Shown: positions 1 to 14,510, counted from the stretch's first letter. The stretch: DNA of 64,000 bases from Crotophaga sulcirostris (GCA_013397455.1 VYZB01000374.1:309718-373717); one strand, 5' to 3'. The notes: generated by a model not told the origin, from the letters alone. Made by a program: numbers and translations.

Positions 1-3000
1 ACCTGTTGTGTAGAGCTTCGGTATTTCACTGGGCAACTCTGCCTTGCAGCACTTAGCCAAGGGCCAGGATTTGGTCAATTTTTTTAATTACTTTTGAGTA
101 TAGCAATATATTTTGAGGCAATCTTTAATGAGAACTAAAACACTAGTGAAATAAGCTCTTGGGAGCAGGTAATTGTTGATGTTTTGTGACCTGATATATG
201 ATTCAAGAAGTCAGTATTAGCTTCTGTTGTCCATTATTCTGGAGTCATTCTTTGTTTACTACACGGTAAGATGAACATTAGCTCCACTAAAGCAGCCAAG
301 CAAACACAAAGCTTGGCTTTATTTAATAACATGTAAAATATTTGTCAAAGGATTATATGTATTTCAAAAAAAAACGTAAATAATTTTTGACAACTCTGAA
401 ATTGTATTCACTACAAGCAAAGAAAATGGTACTACATAAAATCTTAACATCACTGTAGTAGATTATGGTTGTACAGCACATCATTTTATTTCTTTGTAAA
501 TGATATTCACTGTACAGGATCGCTTTCTGAACTGTGTTTTCCACTCAAGTTGTTTTGTAAAGATTAAATTAAATTCATTCCAGGGCACATGCTTTCAGAG
601 ACTGTAACAGTTCCTATTGTTTGAAATATGCCATGACTTTCTTACCAGTGAAAGAAAAAGTTCAAAAGACTGTTTTCCACCTCATTGCTTCTTTTCATAA
701 CAGTACTCGTACTTCAACTGCAGGATTTTATTGAAGACGAATTGAAGCGAGCCTATGTCAGAATGGAAATATCAAAACCATATAGAGGTGCTGTGCTTTG
801 CATTTTGCAAGTGGGGGTGTATGTTGTACCGTGGTGATTACTGAGAACTCAGACAGAAGGTCTGTGAGGTTTGTAAGAGCTGTATTTGAAGTACTCTGAA
901 TGCACAGTGCTTTCTCTACATAAATCTTTTCCTGTGTATGAGTTTTACTTGCTTCTGAAGTAGCAGACTCAAATGTGGCAATCTGTCTGATCTTCCCCAG
1001 GAAAATGGGAAGCTTTGGGAAGGTGCAAATGTCTAGCTCTCCATTCCTAGAAATCACTAAATGAACACATTTACTTCGTGTCATCGCTAAGAGAAATAAA
1101 AAGAAATATAAATATGGTTGTAAATCATGAATGGATACTTAAGTGGCAGGTTTTTGTTTCATTCACTTATGCAACGTACTTCAGAGATCAATGGGATCTT
1201 TTAACTAAAATTCAGTTTAGTGGTTTTGTTCAGAATCTAGATCATATTTCAGCTTAAAATGCCAATATAATTCAGCTTAAAATGCCAATAAATGCCAAGT
1301 TTGGTTGAACACCTTGAGATGCGCGCAGGAATTTCCCAGCATTTTGAAGCTATCAGTTCCCGTGTAGAATACAAGGAACTTCAGAGTGAATCATCAGTCT
1401 TTCCTGAACCCATTGTTCTTATCTGGAAGCACAGGGTAGAGCTCAGAGGAATGTTTGATATGATACTCAAATTGACTCAAAAGCAATTTAATCTCTGAAA
1501 ATAAGTGTGCTCCATTAGAAGAAAAAGAAGATGTTTTCATGAAGCTTTTATGTCACTTGTTAAACAGTATTGCTATGGTTTGAGTTAATTGGGGTGGCTC
1601 TGACTCTGGCTCAGCCTTAGTCTAAAGTAACTGCATTTTCTGAAAGCTAGCTGCACATTCTTTTCAGACAATTTCTCTCTAGAACTGATAACAGGGAACA
1701 CCGGGATGCAAAAATGCCAAAGTTTATATTTATTCCTCTAGTAACCAAGGTCATCCTTGAGGTAGTGAAGAAGGGTGCACCTGCAGGGAGGGGTGGACAA
1801 GACAGGTGACCCCAAACTGGTAGGTTTCACTTTTTCTACAATGGATAAAATGTAAGAAACAGCAGTAGGTAATATTGCCATATTACATAGGGTTCAGCAG
1901 AGGTAATTTTTTTTTTTTCACATTGTTAACGCTGTCCAGTATGGAAACTTAACATCTCCCAGGCCCTGAAATAGTGTCTGGGCAGACTACTGAACATTTA
2001 AAACTCACTGAGTACATGTTTCTTTTCTTGTATGGCATCTGCCATCTGGTTTGAGGGGTAGTGTTGTACCAGTTAAGCCTCCCTCCCATTTCTCCCTTCC
2101 TCTTTCATTTTTCCCCCTTTACCTATAAATATATTGAAAATTAGTGCTAAAACCACCCAGCAGTTACTTTCAAATAAGTGATCTGTGAGGGCTACAATAT
2201 CTCCCAGTCTCATAGTCTGTTTTTCTTGCACGTATCTCTCACCCTGCATTAGACATTCTGAAAAGCCTTTGCACCTATCTATGTCTTCAGAAAAGTCTAG
2301 TTTCAGAAGTAATTTCTTTTTCCTCTTGTATAAAGCAATTTTTTTAAGTTGACTTAAACTCCACCAAACTGAACTGATCTTATTCTTCAGGTGTTCTGTT
2401 GATTCTCCTGGAGCAAATTCCCTTGCCAGTGCAGCTCAGCATTAATGATTTCTTTTCAAACCGTGGAATGTTTTCTTGGTATCCTTCTATATTCAGCTAC
2501 ATCTGTAAAAAATTTTTGTCGTATTTTCACTAGAGATCTGAATCACATTTCATCATTTTAAAGGTTGAACACTGTATGACTGTCACAACTCACTTCAGAT
2601 TTAGTCTTAATTCATGAGTAACCAGAGTGCTACTATAAAATAAAAGACACCCTAAATTCCATGATGAGATCAGAACTCTTCTTTTACCATTTACCATTCC
2701 ATATGAGAAACTTCTAATATTTTTTTCTGAAGTAGTATTGTGTGGATCCAAAGTTTGTTTTTTTTTTTATCAGCCTTTGCTATGCACCCAGATTCTATAT
2801 TTGTGCCTGGAATTTCTTGTAATTGCATTTAATTATAGAAATCACAAAACCTTCTACATCACAATCAAACATCAATATTTTTGTTCAATCTTATGGTTAT
2901 TTATTTTTCCTAGTTCTAGATAATTAAACAAAATATATGTGATGATCATTCTCTTCATAGAGTGCTACACATTTTTTATTCCAGTGGAAGAAGAATGGGC

Positions 3001-6000
3001 TTTTTGTCATATATTTTGTTTGTTATATTTTTTCCTTAGACAAACATTCATTACACACCAATGTAACTTTGCAATGCTTATCTATTTCTTCTTCAGAAAA
3101 ACATCTTTTAATCTAACATCAGGAAGTTCAGAGCAGACTCTGAGCTCTTGGAAGGCATGACTTTATGTTTACAAAAGCATATCTTGATGAAGCTTTTTCT
3201 TTATGAAGGGAACAAAAAGGAAAAATGAATTAGGGGAAAAAAATTTCTCCAAACTTGCAAATGTTATGCATGGAAGACTTCTGATGTATTTTCCCTTTTG
3301 TTGGTTAGCAATGCTATTTACAACAATAAGAATAAAAAGATTATTCTTCAACAAAAGAGGTTATTTCTACTTCTTTGGTGGTGTACACATAGCTGATTAC
3401 ATGAAATGGCAGAATAAAGAGCACAATTTACCTCTGCTATAGAGCTCTGTTCTTTTTCTTTGACAAGATTAATGATAGATATGGTATCAGTTAAGTAATT
3501 AAAGTTCCTTTCAGAAGGTCTTAGAAGCAGCAAAACAAAACTGTGAGTATCTAAGACAGATAATTCCATATTTAATTTTGAAAAAAAATTACATCAATGA
3601 CATCCAATCAGATGGTGATAAAATACTCCAACAGAATTAAGATGTTGATATACTTTTTCTGAAGTATGTCTGTACTGATTTTTCGTACTAAATTAGGATA
3701 ATCAAGCAGAAAGAGAATGTATACTTAGTTTATTTGGAAGGCAATACACAGTATGTATACTATTTCTAACAAATATAAAATAAGTCTGGTTCAGCTTAGA
3801 AAATAGAATATACATTTCTGTCATGAGCACTGTATTCTGCATGAAGTTTGCTTGGTAAACTACTTAATCTCTGCTTTTCTGATACTCAACTGGATATATC
3901 TTTTTGTTGGAGTTACTGATTCTCTTCAAACAGTCTTAGTTTCCACCTTTGTCAGAGAGAAATACAGAAATAATTTTCTGTAGAAAATTTCGTATTTTCA
4001 TTTGATGGAAGTACTTTACATGATCAGCTTCTTCTAAAGCATTAGCCTTGGCTAGACTTGTCTACTTTACCAAATATTTCATCTTGAAAATATTAGTAGT
4101 TTAATGTGTATATTTTGAAATAGAGATGAGTCAGGAAAGGAGCATATTTTGCAATTTAAGATCTCATGTAAGGAATACTTTTTTTATCCAGGGCTGTGTT
4201 TATGTGTAGTAGCCTTTACTTTGTAGGCCTGAGTGTGAAATACTGAGCAATTCCTGCATATTTACGGTCACTGTCAACTTCATTTCAGATTACTGACTGA
4301 TGCTCAGTTTAGTTCAGAGGAGCTGGAAAAGGAATCCAGGAGGTATCTTATATGGAAAAGAAGCTATCTTCAAGAACAGGTCGTATGAAGAAGTGTGTAG
4401 GATAGACCTATAATATTTATGATTTAGTTGAAAGAAAAAAGTTGTAAAATTCAATGGGGCAGGACTTTATTTGGTTAAATTAGGTATTTCAAAAACAATT
4501 TATAGAAGCAACAATCCACCTATAAAATATAGTGGACAGGAAGACAATTTTGTGTCCATCTTCTAGTCTGTCTGGCTGCTTTGAGCTTTCTCTGTTAAAA
4601 AATAGTTCTAGTATTTCTGCATATAAAACTTGGGGAGGAGTAGGTTTGAGAACAAAAGGATTATTTAGAAGCCTCTTTTGATTGCCTTTGGGTCACTTTC
4701 CTTAGGAATGAGTCTGGGGATATTTGTGTCAAAGCTCTAATATACATAGTACCCTTTCACATTTTCATATGAACACAAAATGATTTTTTCAGCATTTCTC
4801 TGAATTTTTCACTGTTCTCTCAGATAACGTAGAGTCTCTAAGTTCCCCATGTAACAGAAAACCAATGAGCAATTAAATACACAAACTGATATTTTATGGA
4901 CATTCATTATATTCCATAATCAGTTCCTGACCAAGAAATTGCTATAAAAAAACCTCTCATTGTTTTCTCTCTATGCCATTCCCCATTATTCACAAATTTT
5001 GTAATTCTTCCCACATATGACCCTTCAATAGCCTCAATCTGCTTTTGTTGGAATCTTGAAGTACACCTTACGTTTTAAATTGTAGTTTTGCCCTACAGGT
5101 TCTCTAAACTCCCATCTTTCCAAAATTTTAACTTTTTTTTTGAACACAGAGGTTATATGGGATTATACTGGTACAGTTTGAAAGTCAGATCTTCCCTGGT
5201 ATTAGCCCTCTGTCAAAGGGTTCTTGATTGTTCTCTGCACTTTCTCTCATACAGAATAATCTTTCTCTCCATCTGATGCTCAGCTCCTCATACATTTTAT
5301 GAACAACTAAAATGCTGTTTTTTCACCTTTTCATATTTCAGTTCTCTGTTGTTACTTAACTTTGTGTCACTTGAAATAACTCTGATAAGCTTTTATACGT
5401 TAAAAATGCTATGCCAAGTAAAATATTGTATTTATTTGTGTGTCCTGTGCTAGTGAGTTAGAAGCCTTTGCCTTGAAAATTCTGTGCTGCTACAGGTAGA
5501 TAAGATGATGTATGTGGGTACTTAACTTTTCCGTACTGTTTTCCAAGCTTTCTTACACTAATGGTGAAAACATTTCGAAGTCAATGCTAGAAATAACATC
5601 AAAATGCATTTACATTGTCAGATCAAATAAGGAGTTCATTAAATGTGCAGCCCCTCTTCTCCTAATCAAACGACTGCAGCAGCGAGGCTCAATACTGTCT
5701 GTAGTCTGAGAAAAGCAAGAGGATAGTATTTGAGAGGAATGTAAATGTGAGATCAAAGCTAGGAAACAAAGAACAAAGGATATATATAAGTGATTTTTAT
5801 TTTCTTTTGAGAAAAATAACATTGAGGTTATTGAATACATTAAGAAGAAAAGTAAGAGCTACCAACATATTTTTCTGTATTGTATTGAGAGGATGAGCAT
5901 TAGTGAATGGAGAGCAATGTTTACATCACTTAAGATCAGAAAGATGTTTGTTATGTGACATTAGAAGAAGTCTGAAAAGCTTTAATTTCATAAAATAAAG

Positions 6001-6382
6001 AAAGCTTGAAAGAAGTTCTTAAGGACACTTTCCCATTTTTAAAACTTTTCTCTTTTAGATGATCGGTATTACACTGTGGTTTCACTGCATGGAAAAAATA
6101 AAGTGTATACACACATTTCTTCTAATTGATAAGAAATATTTAGAATCCAGTGGGAAACTTCATTGGTTTAAAAGGATTAGATTGTCCCTTTGTGATTCCA
6201 AAGTTTCTAAATAAATTCACAATGGAAAATCCCTGTCAGTACTGCAAAAAAAAGATAGTATGGCTATTAAAACCTTATTATTTTATTCATGTGCAGAATT
6301 CAGTAAGGTCAATGTAAGAAAGATTTCACCAACTTCAGAAAATCATTACTGTTTTTTTTTTCTTAATTGCAATTGATTTCAG
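1..6382. other. Gene-free AT-rich sequence
   Basis: No gene, RNA gene or recognisable transposon is seen apart from the small tandem duplication at 1248-1290. Homopolymer T runs occur near 1906 and 2759. All open frames here are under 110 codons and have the F-, L-, S- and K-rich composition expected from translating AT-rich non-coding DNA. Confidence 0.7.
1248..1290. repeat. 23-bp tandem duplication
   Basis: The 20-mer TTCAGCTTAAAATGCCAATA occurs exactly at 1248-1267 and 1271-1290 (period 23). A further partial AATGCC follows. This is a small local slippage-type duplication with no sign of function. Confidence 0.95.
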
Positions 6383-6534
6383 GACTAGAAGAGTTCATGT
6401 GACAGACAGCAGTTTCCTGGAATCTGTTTCCATTTCAGATTCCAGTACTTATGTTAATGTAGATTATCTTCTTAATGAAAATATCCAGTATGTAGATGAA
6501 AAATTTCAAGTGCTGAATATTTCAGTCCTTCTAG
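6383..6534 (+). other. Exon-like segment, 152 nt (hypothetical)
   Basis: A pyrimidine-rich stretch (6352-6364) followed by GATTTCAG forms a plausible acceptor. CTAG|GTAGGG at 6531-6540 is a usable donor. Between them one frame stays open for 50 codons, starting one base into the segment and leaving one base at the end. The peptide is rich in S, D, V and N and includes SFLESVSISDSST and YVNVDYLLNENIQYVDEK. I recognise no domain. The same frame continues past the donor to a stop at 6594-6596. It is compatible in codon phase with the candidates at 15136 and 28738, which hints at one + strand gene, but chance is a serious alternative. Confidence 0.18.
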
Positions 6535-6880
6535 GTAGGGAGGACGCCTTCTGCTTGAGGTTCAAACTGGTAAATGGTCAGGACTATACTGCATGAAAAG
6601 ATATAAAATAAATTGGCATGTTAAAGGCTAACACTTTACACAAGTGGTTCTCCTCATATATAAAGAAAGCAAAGGAAAATACCAGAAAGATACAAAACAG
6701 GTTCTTGGAGGTCTCTAAGGCAGTATTCTTCTATTGGTAGGAGAGAAACAAAATACTTAAAGAGAAATTTAGAGTTTCAGAAACGTTATAAAACATTATT
6801 TCCTTCTTTGGACATGAAACACTCAGTTTACTTTATACTTGCCATAATATGATTCTCAGACAGGAAAATTAACATTTTGC

Positions 6881-6972
6881 CGTGGTTTAGATGATGACAT
6901 GATGTTAGTGCTGGGTTATAGGTTGAACTTGATGATCTCAGAGGTCCTTTCCAACCTTGTAATATTGTGATT
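6881..6972 (+). mobile_element. CR1 LINE, 3' end fragment
   Basis: This is a 5'-truncated CR1 retrotransposon on the + strand. It begins near the TGGTTTAGATGATG block and runs through the conserved stretch ending in CCTTTCCAACCTTGT, then a single diverged octamer (AATATTGTG). CR1 elements (chicken repeat 1) are the dominant LINEs of birds. They insert mostly as short 3' pieces and end in octamer repeats rather than poly-A. Several substitutions relative to the copy at 49730-50040 suggest an older insertion of the same subfamily. It has no coding capacity. Confidence 0.9.
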
Positions 6973-8120
6973 TTCTTATTTGTTATTCTTCATTATTAAA
7001 TCCAGTATCTTTTACCCCCATTCACTAACTACCACAATTTCAGTCTCAAGTTTGGATAGTGCATTATTTCTATATACACAAACACATACACAAGAAAAAA
7101 ATCCGAGGTAGCATCAGATTTTCAGATTAAGAATTTTCAGATTAATCATCTAGTTGATTAACGTAAGAAATTGTTTCAAAAGCTGAAGCTGTTAATGGGA
7201 TCTGTAATGGGGAGAAAAAAAGAAAGCAAGGATTTCCTTCAGTATTGTGAACCCTAAGGGATCGTTGGTGGAACAAGGCACACATTTGCTTACAGTAAAG
7301 TTCTTTCAGCAGTAGAATTAGAACAGAGATCTGACATGTTAAGAAATGTTAACGGAATGTTCTTGATCATTATGTTAAAAGTAAAGATTAGAACTTAAAT
7401 TTGAGAAGTTTAAGACCCAGCGCCACCTTCATTCCAAAATCCTGCCCTTTGTAAAAATTTAATTCCATTAGAAGTAAAAGTGTTTATTTCTAAAGGAAAG
7501 TTCCATTAAAAAATATAATCTCGGAGTCGGGCTTTTAAAAGGAAAGTAGAATTAGTGTTTACATTTTCTTGACACGTTTACTGCTCACTGAGTATATTTT
7601 GAAATTATTCCCTCCTGCCTTTCTGTTTCAACTGCCAACAGCACCTCAGATGTATGGAATCTCACCACCCTGCCCTTCATCTTATATCCAGAGCTTACTG
7701 TAATTGTTGATGAAGTAATTGGTATTGAGCTGCTTGTAGATTCTAAGCAATGGGGAGGCATGAAATCAGTTCCAGCATAAAGAGGCCACAGTCTTTGAAA
7801 AATAGATCCTTTTAGTAATGTTATGGATGCTACTGCTGGCAGATTTCAACAACAGCAAGTTAAATAGCAATGGCCTTTCTCCCAGTGTCACTATAGTCAA
7901 AAGGTTTTGAGGGAATATGGGATAATTTGATCAATGAAAAGGTCAAAGAAGAGGTGCATTGGGGAAAACCTTTAGTTTTTTTTTTTTAATATTACTTGAA
8001 TGGAAATTAACACATAATTTTAGAGATTGACTTGAGTGGTATGGGTGCTATGAAGTTAAATATACTATAATTGCTTCTTACTGATTTAATTTTGATTTAT
8101 GATACCCATTAAGGAAATTT

Positions 8121-8150
8121 TCTTGTTCTTTTGTTCTTTTTGTTCTTTTT
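8121..8150. repeat. TTGTTCTTT-type short tandem repeat
   Basis: Three imperfect copies of TTGTTCTTTT with varying numbers of T. A simple pyrimidine-rich repeat with no other sign of function. Confidence 0.85.
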
Positions 8151-11100
8151 GTGCCACTGATACTGGAAGCAGAGGTAGAGATAGTTCAAAATTTGACTGA
8201 AAGCATTATTGGCAAATGCCTCATTTTTACTGTGTCACTATAAATTAATAAATGATTTGACAGTGAATCCATGTTTCTCCTTAAAATACAGTAGCTACTG
8301 AGTCAGCTGTCCTTTGCTAGAGCTAATGTGTAATTCAGGATAAGATTTTGTCTGGAATTACTAATTCAGCAAGATCCAGAAGCAACTCAGTGACAATACA
8401 ATAAATCTGTTAAATGTTCAATTTTATTTAGGAAGTGAAAGATGGAACAGAGAAAAAATGTATGCTTAAATAAGGTGGTGAAATTGAAGATTCTTTGTGT
8501 TGCCTGTATTAAAAAAAACCAGCCCTTTTATAGTTTCACAGAATAACATTGACATTCAGATTTTCTAGTTGCAATGTGACTAGCAATTCTAAGTAATTTT
8601 ATTTTTGTAGGGATCATTAACCATATCTGAGTGCACTATTGCAGCTGAACAAGTGTGTGTCTGTATGTGACTCCTGGAGTGAGAGGTCACTTGGGGGACA
8701 GGTTTGGAAGATGGATGAACCAGGCTGGTTTCAAACTTTAGAGCATCCCTTTGCTTGACTGATGCTCAGTAGTGATACCCTTTGTGCTAATGGTTAACTC
8801 TTACTCATTATTAATCATTACCACTAAATATTCACACAGATGGTCCTTAATGACCCTATCCTACATTAGCCATTCTCATACAGCCCCACAGAGCAAAGGC
8901 TTTAGCACTGGTGCTGGTGGCGGCCTGTGCTGGTCTCAGTTGCTAAGGCTGAGTCCAGGCCTCTTTGATAAGTGGAGCTGATGCACAAGAGTGACCTTTT
9001 TCTCCCCATTTTTTCTCATTACCGTTGTTTTATGCTCCTTACCTCCTCTTCAGAAGAAAAGGGAGAGGAATTTATCTGCTCCAAACAAATAATCTCATCT
9101 TATTTTGGGACTAGGACTTGTTCTGGCTCCACCACACACATTCCCTGCTTGTTATATATCCTTTCTTGGAGGTTTTACTGGTTGCACTTGTTTTCCTATT
9201 CCCTGTTTTGCAAGAGACCACAAGTCTCTGTCTCCCTGTGTACTTATTTGTTGTTTATATCCACATGCTCAGCTGTGTTAGAAAATGCTCAGATGTTGTT
9301 CCTGTTAACCATTAGCAGTGTCACAGAACACTGGCTGTCACTACTTGTTATTTTAGCGCGCTTGTGTTCAGATTCAAGTCAAGCAAATGTTGTTAACACC
9401 CTGCTTAGTTTCATCTCACAGGTGCACCAAACCTCTCTTTTTGGCTACAGCTCACTGAGGTATTAATATTTTTCTCTTGGAACCGGAGCTAAAAGTAGTA
9501 GGAGGGGGAAATTTTTCTGGTTCTGCTGAATGAGATTCCCAAGGCACTCAACAGAATCTCACAGAAAATGGATTTATTTAAAATTACATAATCAGAGAAT
9601 GGCTTTTTTGGGTAGTTGGTGGAAAATCTGAAATAAAAAAAGGTATTTCGACCTGTCTTTCCACAGATACCACAGTGCAGTGTCAAACTTTTCATGCCTA
9701 TCTTCACTTAAGTATAGTTTACATGAACTCATCTTCTGGAAAGGAAAACAATCATGGGCGTGGAGGAGCAAGATGAGCCTGAATTCATGAGAATTTTGAA
9801 AAGTCAGCTAGCCTTCAGCTATTCAAGGCCCTGAGTTTGGGGGCTAGCATTAAATTCTTTCCTGCTTTTCTTTTTAGTGTTCACTGTGTGTTTCAGTTGA
9901 GTTACCTCACATTTTTTAATTCAGTGAAACAGATTTCAGACTATTGACATCTTATAGGCGGGAAGGATTTCGGGTTTTTTTTGTCTGGTTGGGTTTTTTT
10001 TGAAACAAAAAACCAGGCAGTGAATCCATGCTGGAATTTTCAGCCATGAAATTAAGTTTTCTCAGAGGTTGCCTTATTCTTTGAAGATTCATGTTCTTAG
10101 AATAAAAATGTACAATATTATGTTTTTCCACAGACTTATGTTCATAATTCAACAAAAATTGGAAATAATTTAAAATTACCAGTAGGAAAATGGGCATAAA
10201 ATTGCATTGTAGCATAAGAATACACTTCTTTACAAGAAAACAGTAGATCTACAATTGCTAAGTTGTTCCTGAGGAAGGATAAATGCATTTTAGATAACAA
10301 ATTGGCATGGGAAATGATGTGGTATCAGTTCTCATCTAAGTGCAGAAATCACCAATTCCCTTCTAGGCTTGAACAAATATTACATGAGTGAGGTCTCTTG
10401 TAAAATGTTATGTTTTGAAATAGATTTCATTAAGGGTTTCTGGTGATAATTTATTTTTTCCTTTATGCCTATGCCTCTTCTCATACTAATAATGGATAGC
10501 TGATTTGCATATAAATAGATTTCAGTATTTGCTGAAGCACAGACCTAATATGTTTCTCTCTTTTTCCATGGACATTGTTAAATAAGATAGGCTATTGAAG
10601 TGATCAGCAGTCGTGAATTGTAATAATTCTCTTGGTCAAAACTCTTTAGAGTGCATCAACTGTGACACTTTCGTGAAGACCTCAGAGTTTATCAGTTACA
10701 GTATCAAAAGCATGGGGCATCTTTAGCTTCTATAAAGGTGTTTTTCTTGCTATCTAAGAAACATTTACTGATAGTTACCCAAACTGGTGGCTCTTTGGTT
10801 ATCTGTTCTTCATTAGCACTTTGATATGGTTTCTTCGCATTTCTAATCTAGTAATATGTGAATACTTTCATAATGCAGGTGTTGCACTGCAAATGAATAT
10901 AATTTAATTGTCTTTTGTTTTTCTGGACTATAATGATCTCATGTTTCTAACCACTTTTCTTTAAATTAGAGACATGCATTGAACCAAAACATTTCATGGT
11001 AACGTTCTGATATACTGCAAAAGAAATAAATTCTAGTTGTACTTGATTAAGGATATGTAACACCAGAGCTCACTCCTAAAGCTGACTTTTATTTACTAAA

Positions 11101-11566
11101 AATAATGGTCAAATAAGGTTTAATTAGATGAGTTTACGAAAAATATTACAAAATATAAAAGGCTGCATTCCAGATGTCTCTTCCAGAAAGATGAATGGAA
11201 GAAACTCTTCCGTACCACGCTGTTACCCGAGACCTATCTATAAAAGTAAGCTCCAGGGTTCTGGTTCATATAACTCTGTTTATTCAGTAGCTGCTACTTC
11301 AAATATGCTCTCTAAACCAAGTTCTAGCTGTATAGTTCTTCAAAAGCCTCTGGGAGAAAGATAAATGTGCCCCAACAAATTTGGTCAATACTTCTTGTGC
11401 ACTAACTGTCTGAACGCACTAACATCTTAATTTTATGTATAAATCTACTTGATATAAAGAAAAATGAGTGTGAATGTGCTTCTCTGTGTGTGTATGTACA
11501 TGACTTAACCACAAATGTGCTTTTGGTGGAGAGTTTTAATGTGTGTGTGTCTGTAAGTTATTTTTA

Positions 11567-11581
11567 CCAGCAGAGGTCACT
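11567..11581 (+). promoter_or_regulatory. CTCF-like motif
   Basis: CCAGCAGAGGTCACT matches 14 of 15 positions of the vertebrate CTCF core CCASYAGRKGGCRSY (mismatch at position 11). CTCF binds such sites to anchor chromatin loops. A match of this quality is expected to be bound only sometimes, and no supporting upstream motif was assessed. Confidence 0.3.
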
Positions 11582-14429
11582 CAGGGTAAAGTGAACAATT
11601 CATCTTTTAAGGAAGATGTGCACATCATTATGGGCTGAGACACACACTGAAAAGGGCTCATCTTCAAAAGCACACCAGCAAACTACACTAGCTTTTCCTT
11701 CACATCTTTGCTGCTGCCCGTGTTGAGAATAAAAGATCAAATGTATTAAAAACTTGTAAGCCTACATTGATGCATACAAGGAAGCAGTCAGCAAAATGTT
11801 GTGCACTTGTTTTTTACTACAGTTTATAAACCAACATAATAAATACATAATGTTTATTTCATTACTTTATCACAAAGAGGTAACTTTCTATGTGTTCACC
11901 TACTTTCTTCAACAAAGTCTCACCTACCACCATCAGTTAACAGTGAATAGCAATTATTACTTGGAATTTCTAGTATTATTTACTTTTTTCCCCCCTATGT
12001 ATGATGAATTTGTAAATTATGCTCTCTTAACGAATTTTCTTGTTATATATACTTAATTATAACTATCACGTTTAGTTATGAAATAAATTTTTGAATAGAT
12101 TGTATTCCGATCGCCTCTATTTTAAGGCAACTTTTTGAGAAAGAATGAATACAGTGAATTTTGCAGTGTAACTGAGAATATAATGAAGCCTGCTGGGATG
12201 AAAGAGTACACTGCAGAATCTTGTTTTTATTATATTTGATAATGATGCGTTAGCAGAAAATTCCCATCATGCTGTCAGAGCTCAGAGATTGGCAGACATT
12301 TGTGAACCGAGCAGAAGTAGTTGAAAGATGACAAAAGTAGAAACTAATGTTGCAGTTGCATTCACATTTCTAAGTACAGCTTCATATAAAGCTACAATCA
12401 AAATGAAAATAAGAATGAAGAATGAAAGTTACAATGTGCTGCAGCTGTCATGAATGAAATTGTTTTACTATGACACATCTTTCCTGGGTACCAAATGGAA
12501 AATGTGTCCAGCTGTCAGTCCACCCCAAAACCTCAGTTATCACCTATCTGAACAAAGTATGTAGGGTTTTTAGTGTAACTGTATGACTGGTCAGGGAATT
12601 GTGTAAGTCATTCTGGAAAGCTTTGTCAAACTATTTGACATCAGAATATTGTGCAATACCTAGGAAAAATATAGAAAAATAAATTATTTCAGGGTTATTA
12701 ATGATATTTTTTTGTGTATATGTAGGCTCTCACCTATTTGAGAAGCAGGGAAAGCACTCCTGGCAGTGACTTGGGAAACAGGGTGATCTGGGAGCATGAA
12801 TCCAGATAATTCTATTTACAGCACCAACTTGAACGAGGAGCCTACTATGTTATTTTCTGAACTGTTGTTAAAGCAATTAATTTCATTACTGTCCAGTATG
12901 TTTTTTTTGAACAAATTGTCTTTGTAGTTGAAGGGGTTAATGTGGCCGCACTGCATCCTAAAAAAAGACTTCAGATTTAAGTATTTAAAATTATTTGTCT
13001 GCTTTTTTTTTTTTATAGGAAAAAAACGTGTAGAACTTTTGTTTGCATTAAAGATGTTGGAGCTCTTTCATTATCAGTTTACTTGAAACATTCAGCAGTT
13101 TTCCCTATAACGCTTTGATTGTTTATAGCTCTGAAACAATTAATGTGACTTTCTTATTGTAAACAAAAATCAGATCACATAAGTCCAGTAAAGTCTGGTG
13201 CAGTCTCTTCTGTATCTGTTCATGTGAAATGTTTTACTTTGTGTACTACTTCATGTTTTATTAAAATATAGATTAGTTAGTAATACATCTTTGATATTTT
13301 GTGTCCTTCTGTTTTCATCCAATACCTCACAGAAGTATTGGAAGAATAATAAACCTCCTGCTTGTTATATTGGAATGTATTATTTGCACTATATATTCAT
13401 TTTCCCATTTGCTGCTGCAGCAGAGATCAGGGAAAGGAAAACCAGGATATATCAGAAAGAACTTCTCAAAAGTCATCTATGAAATTACACTTTATTGCAT
13501 GTTGTCTAATACACCTTTTTATGCTTCAGCATTCATTCCCAGTAGATTTTTCTGGATTATACAAAATGTTGTAAGAGTAGCTACCAGTAAAGTAGAGAAA
13601 GAAATGAATAATACGCAGATAAGAAATTCTTTCCTCATCACAAAGACAAATGCATTCTTCTGATCTAGTTCAGATTTTAAATCTCTTATTTGCAAAAGCA
13701 ATAGTTCTCCAGACCTCTTCAAATAGAGGAGAATGCTCAGACTGTGAGGCCAGGAGCACAGATTTTCATTTTAATTTACCCATTCCTCATGTTCTCTGCT
13801 GGTTTTACCCTGTAGCGTCAGTTGACATTTCATAGAGAGTGAGCTATCCTAGGGCTGGAAAGTACATAACTCTAAGAATCCCTCACTTTTTTGATTTTCC
13901 CATTATATACCAATGAGAATGCAGACAAACTTTTCATAGGTATTTAATTTCTAATGAGAAGGTTTTATTCTTCATTGACCTGTGATTAAAATGTGGCATT
14001 TTCCTAAATAAATGAGACTCTTTCTACATAATTCAGCTCAGAAGTTATGCTTGAGAGGCAGTGCAGGTCTTTGACCTGTGTCATGTGAGTGACAGCATAA
14101 GTAATTGAGAATGTATTCTTAGATAACAATTGTATAGTACAGAAAATGCTTAACGTGTTAATGCAGGCATAATGTAGGAATAGAAAAAGGTGACATGAAA
14201 CACCTCGTCGAACCAGAGTTTTTTTAAAATTACTCCATACACTGAGGCTGGTTTAAAAGATAATAGAATTAATTCATATGTTAATTATTTATAATTATTA
14301 TACAGTATTCAAAGTTATATGCATGCTTTTAGAAAAGGAGCAGAAAACTTGTTAGATATCAAATTACCAATGAATAATTTTAAAAAAAGTTCACTAGAAA
14401 AGGTAAATTCATATTCTATTCATCTTACA

Positions 14430-14510
14430 CACCATCTTACTACCAAGTTCTGCTTAAGTTCATGAAAAATACGCACCATCTTACTACCAAGTTCTGCTTA
14501 AGTTCATGAA
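14430..14510. repeat. 44-bp-period direct duplication feeding the palindrome
   Basis: Copy 1 (14430-14466) and copy 2 (14474-14510) are identical over 37 bp, each starting CACCATCTTACTACC and ending in TTCATGAA, with a period of 44 bp. Copy 2 is also the inner part of the left arm of the perfect palindrome 14464-14549. The two events are therefore nested and probably arose together or in quick succession. Confidence 0.97.

Larger units (their letters stand above)
6973..14429. other. Gene-free AT-rich sequence
   Basis: Contains the pyrimidine repeat at 8121, a GC-richer patch at about 8860-9470 with the longest open frame of the window (8972-9466, + strand), and the CTCF-like motif at 11567. 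Otherwise it is unique AT-rich sequence with no recognisable gene or RNA gene. Confidence 0.65.

Noticed and set aside
722..785. Exon-like stretch with an open frame beginning DFIEDELKRAYV
   Set aside because: The acceptor has a poor pyrimidine tract and the donor (GTGCTG) is weak.
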